Positions 8,134 through 16,972 are shown, counted from the stretch's first letter. The stretch is 36,603 nt of DNA from Natrialba taiwanensis DSM 12281 (GCF_000337595.1 NZ_AOIL01000032.1:14570-51172), one strand, 5' to 3'. A program made the numbers and translations. The notes: generated from the letters alone by a model not told the origin.

Positions 8134-9384
8134 ATGCACATCACTACGGTGAGCGGGTACGCCCTTTCGTCGCCGATCGAACCGGTGCAGGAACGACCGT
8201 TCTTCGGTGGAACGCGCCGCCTTCGCAAACGAGATGTCGTCCTCGTCGTCGTCGAAACGAAAGCCGGGCACCAGGGGGTTGCGACGGCCGGGGCCAGTAG
8301 CTCCGCTATGCGCGAGTACTTCGAGGGCGACTCCCAGGGGACGTTCGCCGATGTCATCGAGACCGATGTCGCACCCGCACTCGAGGGCGAATCGATCGAC
8401 GACATCCGTTCCGCCCGCGACCTGCTCGCGGCGACCAGCCTCCCGGCACACCTTCGTACCGAGGCGATTTCGGCGATCGATGTTGCTCTCTACGATATTC
8501 GCGGCAAGGAACTCGGCGCGCCGGTCTACGACCTCCTGGCCGAGGAGTACGAGACCGATCCAACGACGGAGATCCCCCTGTACGCCAGCGCGGGGATGTA
8601 CATGGAACCCGAGGGATACGCCGAACAGGCCGCCGCGATCGAATCGCTCGGCTTCTTTGGCTACAAGTACCGCCCCGGAATCGGCCCCGACGCCGACCGC
8701 CGCACGATCGACCTGCTCGCCGACGCGCTCGACGAAACCGAGTTCATGCTCGACACCCACACCTGGTGGAAACTCGAGAACGGGTACGGTCGGGATACCG
8801 TTCGTGAACTCGTCGACCACGCGGCCGAGCAGGGGGCCTACTGGATCGAGGAGCCGGTCGAACCCGCCGATCACGACGGCTACGTTGACTTAGCTGAAAC
8901 CGGTGCGTCGCTAGCTGGCGGTGAGAGCGAGTCCTCGCCCGCCGCGCTCGCCGACCTCGGACGGACCGGCGGCGTCGAGTTCTTGCAGGGAGACGTTCGC
9001 CACCACGAGGGCTTTACCGGCTGCCGAGATGCCATCGAGTTCTGTGCCGGCCGGGAGGTCGAGTTCGTTCCGCACAACTTCGGCACCTGGCTCGGGTTGC
9101 AGGCCAATGCCCATCTCGTGGCCGCGGCCCCGGAGGTTCGGCTGCTCGAGTATCCCGTCTTCGAGGACGATCCGGCGCTCGGCGAGGCGGCGGTCGATCC
9201 GGGTATGTATCCGTTCGAGTTGGCGTTCGACATCATCGAGGGGCGGCCGACCATCGAGGACGGTCGCCTGTCCGTCTCGGATGCGCCGGGGCTCGGCGTC
9301 GAGGTCGATCTCGACGTACTTGAGGAGTATCCGTTCGTCGAGGGGCCGTGGACGGAGTTCCACTACGAAGGCGAGACGGCGTAA
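8134..9384 (+). CDS. Mandelate racemase/muconate lactonizing-type enolase-superfamily protein
   Basis: A 416-residue member of the enolase superfamily, predicted to abstract a proton alpha to a carboxylate in an acid sugar, most likely as a dehydratase. Visible are the capping domain (to about residue 125), Y-K-Y-R at the position of the usual K-x-K base motif, a metal Asp in F-M-L-D-T-H-T-W-W, Glu in W-I-E-E-P-V, Glu in A-G-G-E-S-E-S-S, and a His in V-P-H-N-F-G-T-W-L-G. The Lys-to-Arg variation in the base motif and the H-N-F segment mark it as distinct from the paralogues at 1316 and 9469. It diverges from the DHDPS-family gene and sits 84 bp before the next dehydratase. Galactarate, its lactone or another pectin sugar acid are possible substrates. 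Confidence 0.82.
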   Translation: MHITTVSGYALSSPIEPVQERPFFGGTRRLRKRDVVLVVVETKAGHQGVATAGASSSAMREYFEGDSQGTFADVIETDVAPALEGESIDDIRSARDLLAATSLPAHLRTEAISAIDVALYDIRGKELGAPVYDLLAEEYETDPTTEIPLYASAGMYMEPEGYAEQAAAIESLGFFGYKYRPGIGPDADRRTIDLLADALDETEFMLDTHTWWKLENGYGRDTVRELVDHAAEQGAYWIEEPVEPADHDGYVDLAETGASLAGGESESSPAALADLGRTGGVEFLQGDVRHHEGFTGCRDAIEFCAGREVEFVPHNFGTWLGLQANAHLVAAAPEVRLLEYPVFEDDPALGEAAVDPGMYPFELAFDIIEGRPTIEDGRLSVSDAPGLGVEVDLDVLEEYPFVEGPWTEFHYEGETA

Positions 9385-9437
9385 TCGTGCCGATTCGGGC
9401 TGCCGTCGAGTACGTCTGGCGTTCCCGTCAACGCAAG

Positions 9438-9444
9438 CTATATT
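9438..9444 (+). promoter_or_regulatory. TATA box of the dehydratase gene at 9469
   Basis: CTATATT, 25-31 bp upstream of the ATG at 9469. It shows that this gene probably has its own promoter despite the short gap to the gene before it. Confidence 0.6.
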
Positions 9445-9468
9445 GTGTGGTAGTCTCTCGTACACGCC

Positions 9469-10602
9469 ATGGAGATTACGGATATTCGCGCGATTCCGCT
9501 CGCGCATTCGCTCCCCGAGGGTCACGGCCTCGGCGATTCGCGGGGATTCGGAACCGATCGCGGAACGACGGTGGTGCGACTGGAGACCGACGACGGAACC
9601 GTCGGCTGGGGCGAGGCGTTCGCCCCCGGACCGATCGCGACGGCGACCATCGAGGAACTGTTCGCCGACGACGTGCTCGGGATGGACCCGTTCGCTGTCG
9701 AGTCGCTCGCCGACCTCTCCTACACCGATCCCTACCACTTCGGCGGTGACGTCTTCGTCCAGAGCGCGGTCAGCGCGATCGATGTCGCTTGCTGGGACAT
9801 CATCGGAAAATCCGTCGGCCGACCGATTCACCGCCTGCTCGGCGGAACGCAGTGCTCGCAGTTGACGCCGTATGCGTCGACGATGTACTTCACCGAGGCG
9901 GATCGTCCGATCGAAGATCCGATCCGCGAGGCCGTCGTGGAAGGATTTACCGCCGCAAAAATCAAAATCGGGTCCGGACTCGCGGACGATATCGAACGCG
10001 TCAGGACGGCGCGGGAGATCCTCGGCCCCGACGCCGACTTGATGGTCGACATGAACGGTAACTACCGCCCCCATCAGGCGCTCGAATCCGCGCGGGCCAT
10101 CGCGGAGTACGACGTGACCTGGATCGAGGAACCGGTGCCCCCGGAGAACCGGTCGGGCTACCGCGAGCTCCGATCCAAAATCGATACCCCCATCGCGGCC
10201 GGTGAAGCCCACTACGGCCGGTTCGCGTTCAAGGAGCTGATCGACGACCGAACGGTCGATATCGTCCAGCCGAACCTCGGTCGCTGCGGCGGGCTTTCCG
10301 AGGCGCGGTTGATCGCCGGCATGGCGTCGACCGAGAACGTCGCTGTCAGACCCCATATCTGGAACAGCGCCGTCGGCATGGCCGCCGCGATCCAGTTCGC
10401 CGCCAGCGTCTCGTCGTACCCCCACACGCGCCACGTGCCCGAACCGATGCTGATCGAGTTCGACCGCAGCGAGAACCCGCTGCGAAGCGACTTGCTCGAG
10501 ACGCCGTTCGATCCGGCCGGTGGGACGATCACCGTCCCGCAGTCGCCGGGACTCGGGATCGATATCGACGAGGCGGCGCTCGAGCGGTATCGCGCCGACT
10601 GA
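9469..10602 (+). CDS. Enolase-superfamily acid-sugar dehydratase/racemase
   Basis: A 377-residue mandelate racemase-subgroup enzyme. The active-site set is complete: K-I-K base motif (A-A-K-I-K-I-G, about 165-170), metal Asp with Asn partner in L-M-V-D-M-N-G-N-Y, Glu in W-I-E-E-P-V-P-P-E-N, Glu in A-A-G-E-A-H-Y-G-R-F, and the acid/base His in R-P-H-I-W-N-S. This is the strongest candidate in the island for galactarate or glucarate dehydration to 5-keto-4-deoxyglucarate, because uronate dehydrogenase, a DHDPS-family lyase and a semialdehyde dehydrogenase flank it. Alternatives are mannonate- or gluconate-type dehydration or a racemase. The start is fixed by its TATA box. Confidence 0.87.
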   Translation: MEITDIRAIPLAHSLPEGHGLGDSRGFGTDRGTTVVRLETDDGTVGWGEAFAPGPIATATIEELFADDVLGMDPFAVESLADLSYTDPYHFGGDVFVQSAVSAIDVACWDIIGKSVGRPIHRLLGGTQCSQLTPYASTMYFTEADRPIEDPIREAVVEGFTAAKIKIGSGLADDIERVRTAREILGPDADLMVDMNGNYRPHQALESARAIAEYDVTWIEEPVPPENRSGYRELRSKIDTPIAAGEAHYGRFAFKELIDDRTVDIVQPNLGRCGGLSEARLIAGMASTENVAVRPHIWNSAVGMAAAIQFAASVSSYPHTRHVPEPMLIEFDRSENPLRSDLLETPFDPAGGTITVPQSPGLGIDIDEAALERYRAD

Positions 10603-10786
10603 GACGGACTGCTGTCAGGTCCGGCACACCCGCGACCGTCTGCGGTTGCGCCGAGAACCGGTACGACAGACCGTCTGACCGGTCCGGATCGAGTGCTGCA
10701 TCCTACAGATTCGAGACTGGCACCGACCGCCGGCTCACCCTCCGTTCAACGCCGGTCCAGTCCGTCGAGCCTCGACTCGGAGGTAC

Positions 10787-10793
10787 TTTTATC
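10787..10793 (+). promoter_or_regulatory. TATA box of the UspA gene at 10818
   Basis: TTTTATC, 25-31 bp upstream of the ATG at 10818. It favours that start over the ATG at 10809. Confidence 0.5.
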
Positions 10794-10817
10794 AGACCGC
10801 CCGCCCAGATGACGTGT

Positions 10818-11288
10818 ATGCAACGTGCACTTGTCGTTATCGACGACACTGACGCGCACCGACGACTGCTCACCGAAGCCAGCCAGTTCGCTCGCAATGG
10901 GGCCGCTGAACTCATCGTCTTCGCGTGGACGACCCCTGAGGCGGCCGAAGATGGCAACGACGCGATCGAGTGGGTCGAGGAGATGGAGGGGACCACGTTC
11001 GAGGATACCGACGCGACTGCCATGACGCGGCAGTTCGCCCGCGAGTTCAGCGAGGACGTGTTGTCGGAGGTCGACGCCGACATCGATGTCGATGTCGAGG
11101 CCGAGGTCGTCATCACGCCGGACGACGAGCGCGACGATGCGATCCTCGCGGCGGCCGACCGCCTGGAGTGTGATCACGTCTTCCTCGTCGGGCAAAAGCG
11201 CTCGCCGACGGGCAAGGCGATTTTCGGGAACATCGCCCAGCGCGTGCTGTTGAACTTCGACGGGCCGGTGACCGTCATGATGGAGTGA
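10818..11288 (+). CDS. Universal stress protein (UspA) family protein, single domain
   Basis: A 156-residue protein with the Usp alpha/beta fold: N-terminal R-A-L-V-V-I-D-D strand, H-V-F-L-V-G-Q-K-R-S-P-T-G-K-A-I-F-G-N-I-A-Q near the end, then G-P-V-T-V-M. The G-x-x-G-K-x-x-x-G-x-x-x-Q region resembles the Usp nucleotide-binding loop, though the small residues are less regular than in the tandem UspA at 32579. Haloarchaea carry many paralogues of this family with unresolved roles, generally stress or nucleotide sensing. Between the dehydratase and uronate dehydrogenase genes, it may be a bystander. Its stop lies within a 33-bp tandem duplication. Confidence 0.85.
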   Translation: MQRALVVIDDTDAHRRLLTEASQFARNGAAELIVFAWTTPEAAEDGNDAIEWVEEMEGTTFEDTDATAMTRQFAREFSEDVLSEVDADIDVDVEAEVVITPDDERDDAILAAADRLECDHVFLVGQKRSPTGKAIFGNIAQRVLLNFDGPVTVMME

Positions 11289-11343
11289 GTATTCGGCTGG
11301 ACTGGTACCGTGATGGAGTGAGTGTTTGGTTGGATCGGTATTT
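11278..11343. repeat. Imperfect 33-bp tandem duplication
   Basis: Two adjacent 33-bp units each begin TGATGGAGTGAGT and continue with a GG-TGGA-GGTA pattern; a third partial TGATGG follows at 11344. The first copy contains the UspA stop codon, and the second supplies the TATTTTG element in front of the uronate dehydrogenase gene. It may be a recent local duplication that created or moved a promoter. Confidence 0.6.
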
Positions 11344-11372
11344 TGATGGTGTCCCCGCGTGGGACTAGAGGC

Positions 11373-12233
11373 ATGGACGTACTAGTGACCGGTTCGTACG
11401 GCCGCTGTGGAACCGCGATCATCGATCACCTGCACGACGACGATCGGTACGAGTTCACCTACTACAACCGATCCGGACGAGACGAAGACGATCCCTACGG
11501 CGGCTACGAGACCGTTATCGGCGATATTGCGGACTACGAGACGCTTCGGGAGGCCTGTACCGGCCAGGACGCGATCGTCCACCTCGCCGCCTATCCCTAC
11601 ACCGACGGCGACTGGAGCGACATCTTCGAACCGAACGTCATCGGGATGTACAACGTGCTCGAGGCCGCTCGCGAGGCCGAAGTCGACTCGGTCATTTTCG
11701 GCTCGACCAATCACGTGATGGGACAGTACGAACAGGAGTTCGCCCCCGACATCTACGACCGACAGCACGAACTCGTGCTCGACCACACGGACCCCGTGCG
11801 TCCGGATTCCTACTACGGAGCCTCCAAGAGTTTCGGCGAGGATCTGGGACGGTACTACGTCGAGGACTGTGCGTATCCGAACCGATTCTACGCGCTTCGG
11901 ATCTGTAGCGTCCGGATGCCGGAGTACGACCATCCCTACGGCGACGCCGAGGCGGGCGTCGAAAACGGCGAGTGGGAGCGCGGCAGTCCCGAGTACGAAC
12001 GGGAGGTCGCACGGATGAAAGCGACTTGGCAGTCGCGCCGGGACTTCGCCCACCAGATTGAGTGCTGTCTGGCGGACGAGCGCGTCGAGTTCGATATTTT
12101 CAGCGGCGTGAGCGACAACCGGCGGCGGTGGTTCGATCTCGAACACGCGCGATCGGTCCTCGGCTACGACCCGCAGGACGACGGCGAGGAATGGGACGCA
12201 CCGCCGGAATCCGTCGAGCAGCTGTCTCAGTAG
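11373..12233 (+). CDS. udh: NAD-dependent uronate dehydrogenase
   Basis: A 286-residue extended short-chain dehydrogenase that fits uronate dehydrogenase: oxidation of D-galacturonate or D-glucuronate to the aldarolactone with NAD+, in the cytoplasm. The nucleotide loop G-S-Y-G-R-C-G is at 7-13, Ser111 lies in F-G-S-T-N-H, and the catalytic Y-x-x-x-K is Tyr148-Lys152 in S-Y-Y-G-A-S-K. The short length, S-T-N-H-V-M-G and Y-G-A-S-K-S-F-G-E-D match Udh better than UDP-sugar epimerases. The ATG at 11373 follows the TATTTTG element by about 30 bp. It converges on the aldehyde dehydrogenase gene with a 7-bp overlap. The product lactone would need the frameshifted lactonase or spontaneous hydrolysis. 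Confidence 0.88.
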   Translation: MDVLVTGSYGRCGTAIIDHLHDDDRYEFTYYNRSGRDEDDPYGGYETVIGDIADYETLREACTGQDAIVHLAAYPYTDGDWSDIFEPNVIGMYNVLEAAREAEVDSVIFGSTNHVMGQYEQEFAPDIYDRQHELVLDHTDPVRPDSYYGASKSFGEDLGRYYVEDCAYPNRFYALRICSVRMPEYDHPYGDAEAGVENGEWERGSPEYEREVARMKATWQSRRDFAHQIECCLADERVEFDIFSGVSDNRRRWFDLEHARSVLGYDPQDDGEEWDAPPESVEQLSQ

Positions 12234-13678
12234 TTCATGTAGACCGTCTTCGTCGATGTGAAAAAGTCGAGGCCGGCGTCGCCCTGCTCGCGGTAGGTAT
12301 CCGTCGAGGACTGTTTGTAGCCGCCGAAGGGAACGTGCAGTTCGAGGCCGGTCGTCTTCTCGTTGACCTTCGCGACGCCCGATTCGATCTCCTCGGTGAA
12401 TCGGTGGGCCTCCGAAAGATCCTGCGTGACGATACTCGCTGAGAGGCCATACTCCACGTCGTTCGCCGCGTCGACGCCCGCCTCGAAACTGTCGACCTTT
12501 AACACCGCGAGCACTGGCCCGAACCCCTCCTCCTGAGCGATCCGCATGTCGCTCGTTACGTCCGACACGACGGCCGGTTCGACGTAGTGGCCGTCCTCGT
12601 AGGCCCTCCCTTCGGGCTGGCGGCCGCCGGTCTCGAGGTTCGCGCCGTCTTCGGTCGCGATATCGACGTACTCGAGCGTCGACTCGAGTTCACTCTGCGT
12701 CACGTGGGGGCCCATATCGGAATTCTCGAGACCGGGACCGATCTCGATCGACGCGGCGTAGTCGGCGATGCCCGCGACGAACTCGTCGTAGACGTCCTCG
12801 TGGACGATCGCTCGGGAGCAGGCGGTGCAGGCCTGTCCGGTGACGCCGAACGCGCCGGCTCCGACGATGTCGACCGCCTCGGCCACGTCGGCGCTCGGCA
12901 TGACGACGGTGGGGTTCTTGCCGCCCATCTCGCACTGCACGCGGGTCAGATCGTCGGCGGCGGCCTGCGCGACGCCCGTTCCGACCGCCGTGCTGCCGGT
13001 GAACGAGACGCCGTCGATGTCCTCGTGTGACGCGAGCGTTCCCCCGACTTCGCTGCCCGAGCCGGTGACGTAGTTGGCGACGCCGTCGGGAAGCCCGGCT
13101 TCGTCGAGCGCCTCGAGGAGCTTCCGGGCGACCGTCGGCGCGGCGGAGGCCGGCTTTAGCACCGCTGTATTCCCGGCTGCGAGCGCCGGCGCGAGTTTCC
13201 AGGCCGGAATCGCGATGGGGTAGTTCCAGGGGGTGATCAGCGCGACGGTTCCGAGCGGCTCGCGTTTGGTGTACAGTTCCGTGTCCGTGCCGCTCGGCGA
13301 TTTGACGGTGCCGCCGAGATCGCGGGCCTTCTCGGCGTAGTAGCTGAAGATATCGATCGCGCGCTGGACCTCGCCGCCGGCTTCGTCGAGCGTCTTGCCC
13401 TCCTCGCGCGTGAGCGTCTCGGTTAGTTCGTCCCGCTGCTCTTCGAGAATCCGGGCCGTCTCCGCGAGCACGTCGCCCCGTTCCGGCCCCGGCGTCGTCG
13501 CCCATTCCATCTGTGCATCGACCGCAGCTTCGACCGCCGCGTCGGTATCTGCACTCGTCGAAGCCTGGAACTCTCCGACGATATCGTTCGTGTCGGCTGG
13601 ATTCCGGACCTCGAAGGTCTCGCCCGAACGCGATTCGATCCACTCGCCGTCGACGTAGTTACGGTATGCTGTCGGCAT
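12227..13678 (-). CDS. Aldehyde dehydrogenase, probable 2-oxoglutarate semialdehyde (2,5-dioxovalerate) dehydrogenase
   Basis: A 483-residue NAD(P)-dependent aldehyde dehydrogenase of normal family length. Seen are T-P-W-N-Y-P at 149-154, K175 in V-L-K-P, F-T-G-S-T-A-V-G at 226-233, the general base E250 in E-M-G-G-K-N and the nucleophile C284 in G-Q-A-C-T-A-C-S-R; the 34-residue Glu-Cys spacing is canonical. The G-Q-x-C-T-A-x-S-R signature occurs in 2-oxoglutarate-semialdehyde dehydrogenases, which end the oxidative uronate pathway by making 2-oxoglutarate. The ATG at 13676-13678 gives the expected M-x-x-x-Y-R-N-Y-V-D-G-E-W start; a longer frame upstream is not homologous. Substrate assignment rests on motif plus context. 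Confidence 0.9.
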   Translation of the reverse strand: MPTAYRNYVDGEWIESRSGETFEVRNPADTNDIVGEFQASTSADTDAAVEAAVDAQMEWATTPGPERGDVLAETARILEEQRDELTETLTREEGKTLDEAGGEVQRAIDIFSYYAEKARDLGGTVKSPSGTDTELYTKREPLGTVALITPWNYPIAIPAWKLAPALAAGNTAVLKPASAAPTVARKLLEALDEAGLPDGVANYVTGSGSEVGGTLASHEDIDGVSFTGSTAVGTGVAQAAADDLTRVQCEMGGKNPTVVMPSADVAEAVDIVGAGAFGVTGQACTACSRAIVHEDVYDEFVAGIADYAASIEIGPGLENSDMGPHVTQSELESTLEYVDIATEDGANLETGGRQPEGRAYEDGHYVEPAVVSDVTSDMRIAQEEGFGPVLAVLKVDSFEAGVDAANDVEYGLSASIVTQDLSEAHRFTEEIESGVAKVNEKTTGLELHVPFGGYKQSSTDTYREQGDAGLDFFTSTKTVYMNY

Positions 13679-13840
13679 TCGGACTAGTGATTTCGCGTTT
13701 CCCAACACGAACGTTGGTCTTCCGGCAAAACTCTCCTCCCGCGCGACAATCTGCTGTGCTCTCTCTTTTTCTCTCGTCCGTCTCCGCGATGCTGACGGTG
13801 ACGCAGTATCGCCGTCGGGTCGCCGACGAACCCGGATTAC

Positions 13841-13847
13841 TTTATAC
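13841..13847 (+). promoter_or_regulatory. TATA box of the small membrane protein gene
   Basis: TTTATAC, 24-30 bp upstream of the ATG at 13871. Confidence 0.55.
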
Positions 13848-13870
13848 GAGTATGCGTACCATTCGTGGTA

Positions 13871-14107
13871 ATGGAGGTCACACAACAGACGGACGACTCG
13901 GAGTCGGTCGCACATCCCCACGGAGTGCGACGCGGATCGCTTCGGAACTCGATCCTGTTGAAACTCGCGCTGCTGGGCGGGCTGTTGATCGCACTCGGCG
14001 CGCTCATAAACGAAGGCGTCTGGGCCGCCGTTATCACCGTCTGGGGCGCTGGACTGGTACTTGCCGGCCTCGGCTTCTACGGGTTCATCTGGTGGCGACG
14101 GCGGTAA
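13871..14107 (+). CDS. Small two-helix membrane protein, unknown function
   Basis: A 78-residue protein. After a polar, acidic N-terminus and a basic patch (G-V-R-R-G-S-L-R-N) there are two hydrophobic segments, about 33-48 (L-L-K-L-A-L-L-G-G-L-L-I-A-L-G) and about 52-72 (V-W-A-A-V-I-T-V-W-G-A-G-L-V-L-A-G-L-G-F-Y-G), ending W-W-R-R-R. This pattern predicts a hairpin in the cytoplasmic membrane with positive residues on the inside. I recognise no family beyond small haloarchaeal membrane proteins. It diverges from the aldehyde dehydrogenase gene and has its own good TATA box, which argues that it is real despite its size. Confidence 0.7.
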   Translation: MEVTQQTDDSESVAHPHGVRRGSLRNSILLKLALLGGLLIALGALINEGVWAAVITVWGAGLVLAGLGFYGFIWWRRR

Positions 14108-14146
14108 TCGGTCCGCCCGAGTTCAGCACGCGTCGGCAGTCGTTTC

Positions 14147-14581
14147 TTAGCGACGCTCGAGCTGTGAGATCTGCCGGTCGTTCGGCCGCCGCTCCAGTTC
14201 GAGGCCCGGTAGTTTTCTGATCGTTATCTCGCCGAGAACGTTGATCTCACAGCCTTGTTCCAGGTGCCCGCCGACGGTTCGGTCGCCGTCGAACGCGGTC
14301 ACGTGGTGGTGGGGCTCGCCGTTCGCGATGACGCCGTTGATGTCGGTGACTTCCCAGGAACCCGTCAACTCCCGATCGACGTTTCGATCGGCCTGCTCGT
14401 CGGGGAGGTCGGTCCGATCCACGTAATGGATATTCAGGGTGCTGAACGTGCCGATCCCGGTGACGACAGCACCGGTATCGACCTCGTGTGTCGTACAGGC
14501 GCGCTCGATCGATTCGAGCGCCAGATCGCCGCGGTCGAGACGAACGATGACGTGCCCGTCGTCGGATTCGAACGAGTTCAT
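14147..14581 (-). CDS. PPC/DUF296 domain protein
   Basis: A 144-residue protein with the plant-and-prokaryote-conserved (PPC, DUF296) domain. The features are R-L-D-R-G-D-L-A-L-E-S-I near the N-terminus, G-A-V-V-T-G-I-G-T-F, a metal-binding-type cluster G-E-P-H-H-H-V-T, and G-G-H-L followed by the final strand. In plants the domain accompanies AT-hook DNA-binding motifs; prokaryotic stand-alone forms are trimeric, often bind a metal through the histidines, and have no settled function. It is the last gene of the leftward run from the GH4 gene (20055). It could be a regulator or a small enzyme acting on a sugar-acid intermediate; the sequence does not decide. Confidence 0.85.
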   Translation of the reverse strand: MNSFESDDGHVIVRLDRGDLALESIERACTTHEVDTGAVVTGIGTFSTLNIHYVDRTDLPDEQADRNVDRELTGSWEVTDINGVIANGEPHHHVTAFDGDRTVGGHLEQGCEINVLGEITIRKLPGLELERRPNDRQISQLERR

Positions 14582-14676
14582 CGTCTCACTGTGGATCGGC
14601 CGGGAGAATAAAGCTTGACGCCGCGGCAGCCGACGATCCGTCGGGACGGCGATTCGCGTTCGACGCCGGGTGCTCT

Positions 14677-15751
14677 CTACCGCGGATCGAGAACCGTCAC
14701 GCAGACCGGCTTCGGCACCGCGAGTTCAGCGCGCGCGTCGAGGCGGCCGTCGCCGTCGATCGCGAAGACGACGAGCGAGTCGCCGTGCTGATTGGCCGCA
14801 AGCAGGAACTCGCCACCGGGCGAGAGCGTGATGTCTCGAGGCGTTTCCCCGCACGTCGACTTGTGGCCGACGCGTTCCAGACTCCCGCTCGCCCGGTCGA
14901 CCGCGAAGACGGCGATACTGTCGTGGCCTCGATTCGAGACGTACACCCACCGGTCCGACGGGTGGACGCGGACGGCTGCGGGCGCGTTGTCTCCGCCGAA
15001 CTGCGGGGGACGGGTACTCGTCCGACCGACCGCCGTGAGTGCCCCGGACTCGCGGTCGCGCCTGAACTCGCTCACCGTCGCGTCGAGTTCGTCGACGGCG
15101 TAACAGACGGGGGCAGTCGGATGAAATGCGATCTGACGCGGTCTTGCTCCCGCACGGGCCGTTGCGGGCTCCGTTTCGGCCGCTCGCAGTTCGCCGGTGT
15201 CGGCGTCCGGGCGATAGATCGCGATGCGATCCGCTCCGAGGTCGGGCGCGTAGCAGAACCGGTTCCGCGGACCCGGTTCGATCGCGTGGGGATGCGGGGC
15301 TGACTGCCGGTCCTGATCCGGATCGGTTCCCTCGTGGTGGACGATATCGCTGGCTTCGCCCACCCGCCCGTTGGAGTCGATCGGAAACACGGCGACGGTT
15401 CCGCCTTCGTAGTTCGCCACAAACGCGTAGCGACCGGTCGCATCGACGCTAACATAACAGGCCAGCCCCCTCGCTCGAACGGTCGTTGAGCCGCGCCAGA
15501 TCGCCGCAGCCGCCGTTCAGTCGGTAGGAAGCCACCCGTCCGCCCGCCGCTCGCTCGACCGTGTAGAGACTCTTCCCGTCGGGGTGGACCGAAAGAAACG
15601 CCGGATTCGCCGCGGGAACTCGTGCGCGCTCCGTTACCGTTCCGTCGGCCGCCAACTCGATATCGACGATGCCGTCGCCGTTGCTCCCGGCCGAACAGAC
15701 GAGTATGCGGATCGTCTCTCGTGTCCGTATCCGTGTCTGTCCGCTCATCAC
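14677..15751 (-). pseudogene. Lactonase-type seven-bladed beta-propeller protein, frameshifted
   Basis: Two frames together make one protein of about 357 residues of the 6-phosphogluconolactonase/YbhE-type lactonase family. The first part (15751 to 15449) starts MMSGQTRIRTRETIRILVCSAG and runs to S-S-E-G-A-G, then a TAG. The rest (through 14677) resumes in another frame as Y-V-S-V-D-A-T-G-R-Y-A-F-V-A-N-Y-E-G-G and ends V-C-V-T-V-L-D-P-R. The shift falls at about 15455-15462, where G-P-C-Y-V would be expected. Family features include repeated V-H-P-D-G/P-S-D-R-W-V-Y-V blades and A-P-H-P-H-A-I near residue 150. In this pathway it would open the galactarolactone made by uronate dehydrogenase. 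The frameshift could be real decay or a base error next to a C5 run. Confidence 0.8.
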
Positions 15752-15760
15752 AACGCGGTG

Positions 15761-16828
15761 TTAGCCCAGCAGCGCGTCGTCTCCGAACGCGTACCGATCG
15801 GCGAGTTCGATGCGGTCGCCGGTGCGGCCGGACTCGTACGCCGCCATCGTCACGACCAACGTTCGAAACGCGTCTCGAACCGAAATCGGCGGTTCCGTTC
15901 CTTCAAGCACCGATTCGGTGAACGCTTCGGCCTTGGTCCGTCGACCGTGGTAGTCGAGATACGGATCGTGCTCCGTTCCCTCCGCGTCGATCGTATAGCC
16001 GGTGCGTTCGTCCCACTCGCGGCCCTCGAGATACACCGCGCCGTCGTCGTCCCAGATGTGGATGTGTTCCCGAGTGCACGCGACGATCCCCGTGTCCGAG
16101 ACGGTGGCGAGCGCGCCGTTTGCGAACTCGATGGTGATCGACGACTGCGTGTCGAAGTACTGGTCGTCGTCGTGGAACTCTACGGTGGCGTCGACGCTAG
16201 TCGGTGTGAGGCCGGTTACCCAGAGAATAGCGTCGAGAACGTGTGAGCCGACGTTCAGGAGGTGACCGCCGCCGCTCAGTTCGGGGTCCATTCGCCAGTC
16301 GTCCATGGTCTCGTAGTACGAGCGCCAGTCGTGGGTGATCTCGGCCGTGATCGATGTCGGGTCGTTGTCGCCCGTCGCCCACCGTTCGCGGGCCATGATG
16401 AACGCGGGGTTGAGGTGGCGCTGATAGCCGAGCATCATCACTCGATCGGTCTCCTGCTCGCGTCGATAGAGTTCAGCCGCGTCGTCGACGGCCGTCGCCA
16501 GCGGCTTTTCACAGAGGACGTGCAGGTCGCGGTCGAGCGCGGCCAGGATCTGTTCGTAGTGCAGGCCGTTCGGGGTGGCGATTGCCGCCGCATCGAGGGT
16601 GGCCTCGTCGAGCATCGTTTCGTAGTCCGCGTATTGGGCCGAGCGCGGAACGTCTAATTCGCGGCCCGCATCGGTGAGGTTCGATTCGTTGACGTCGGCC
16701 AAGGCGACCAGTTCGGCGTTCGGGACGGTTTCGAACTGCCGGCCGAGTCGGACGCCGAGGCTGCCGAGTCCGACGAGTCCGACGCGAAGCGGCGATCCGG
16801 ATGAGTCAACCATGTCGTAGTCACGCAT
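15761..16828 (-). CDS. Gfo/Idh/MocA-family oxidoreductase
   Basis: A 355-residue NAD(P)-dependent sugar or inositol oxidoreductase. The Rossmann domain has G-L-V-G-L-G-S-L-G at about 17-25 and the family signature C-E-K-P-L-A at about 105. The C-terminal alpha/beta domain has G-G-G-H-L-L-N-V-G-S-H-V-L-D, the substrate-side helix with its Asp/His pair. The family oxidises or isomerises free and linked sugars; the substrate here is unknown, and a uronate or a modified pectin sugar is plausible. The lactonase gene starts 9 bp downstream of this gene's stop, so the two are probably co-transcribed. The ATG at 16828 or the ATG five codons later are both possible; TATA-like sequence (TTATAC, TATTTA) lies just upstream of both. 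Confidence 0.88.
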   Translation of the reverse strand: MRDYDMVDSSGSPLRVGLVGLGSLGVRLGRQFETVPNAELVALADVNESNLTDAGRELDVPRSAQYADYETMLDEATLDAAAIATPNGLHYEQILAALDRDLHVLCEKPLATAVDDAAELYRREQETDRVMMLGYQRHLNPAFIMARERWATGDNDPTSITAEITHDWRSYYETMDDWRMDPELSGGGHLLNVGSHVLDAILWVTGLTPTSVDATVEFHDDDQYFDTQSSITIEFANGALATVSDTGIVACTREHIHIWDDDGAVYLEGREWDERTGYTIDAEGTEHDPYLDYHGRRTKAEAFTESVLEGTEPPISVRDAFRTLVVTMAAYESGRTGDRIELADRYAFGDDALLG

Positions 16829-16972
16829 ACAGGTAAATAGCGTATAATTGTTTTGTTCGGTGGGTGTTTGCCGTCTCTCGTGGCTCGGTCTTGCCCTGCA
16901 GTCCTGCAGCCGGTTCGTCGTGGTCGGTGATCGCGGTGACCGGTGATGCCGGACCAGGGAAGCACTTAGCGG

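Noticed and set aside
8911-10434. 507-codon open frame on the minus strand
   Set aside because: It lies antisense to two clear enolase-superfamily genes. Long antisense frames are common in high-GC haloarchaeal genes, and its protein is Arg-rich without any family feature.
10614-10720. Possible terminator hairpin after the dehydratase at 9469
   Set aside because: GACGGACTG and CAGACCGTC-like arms are imperfect and far apart, so a stable stem is not convincing.
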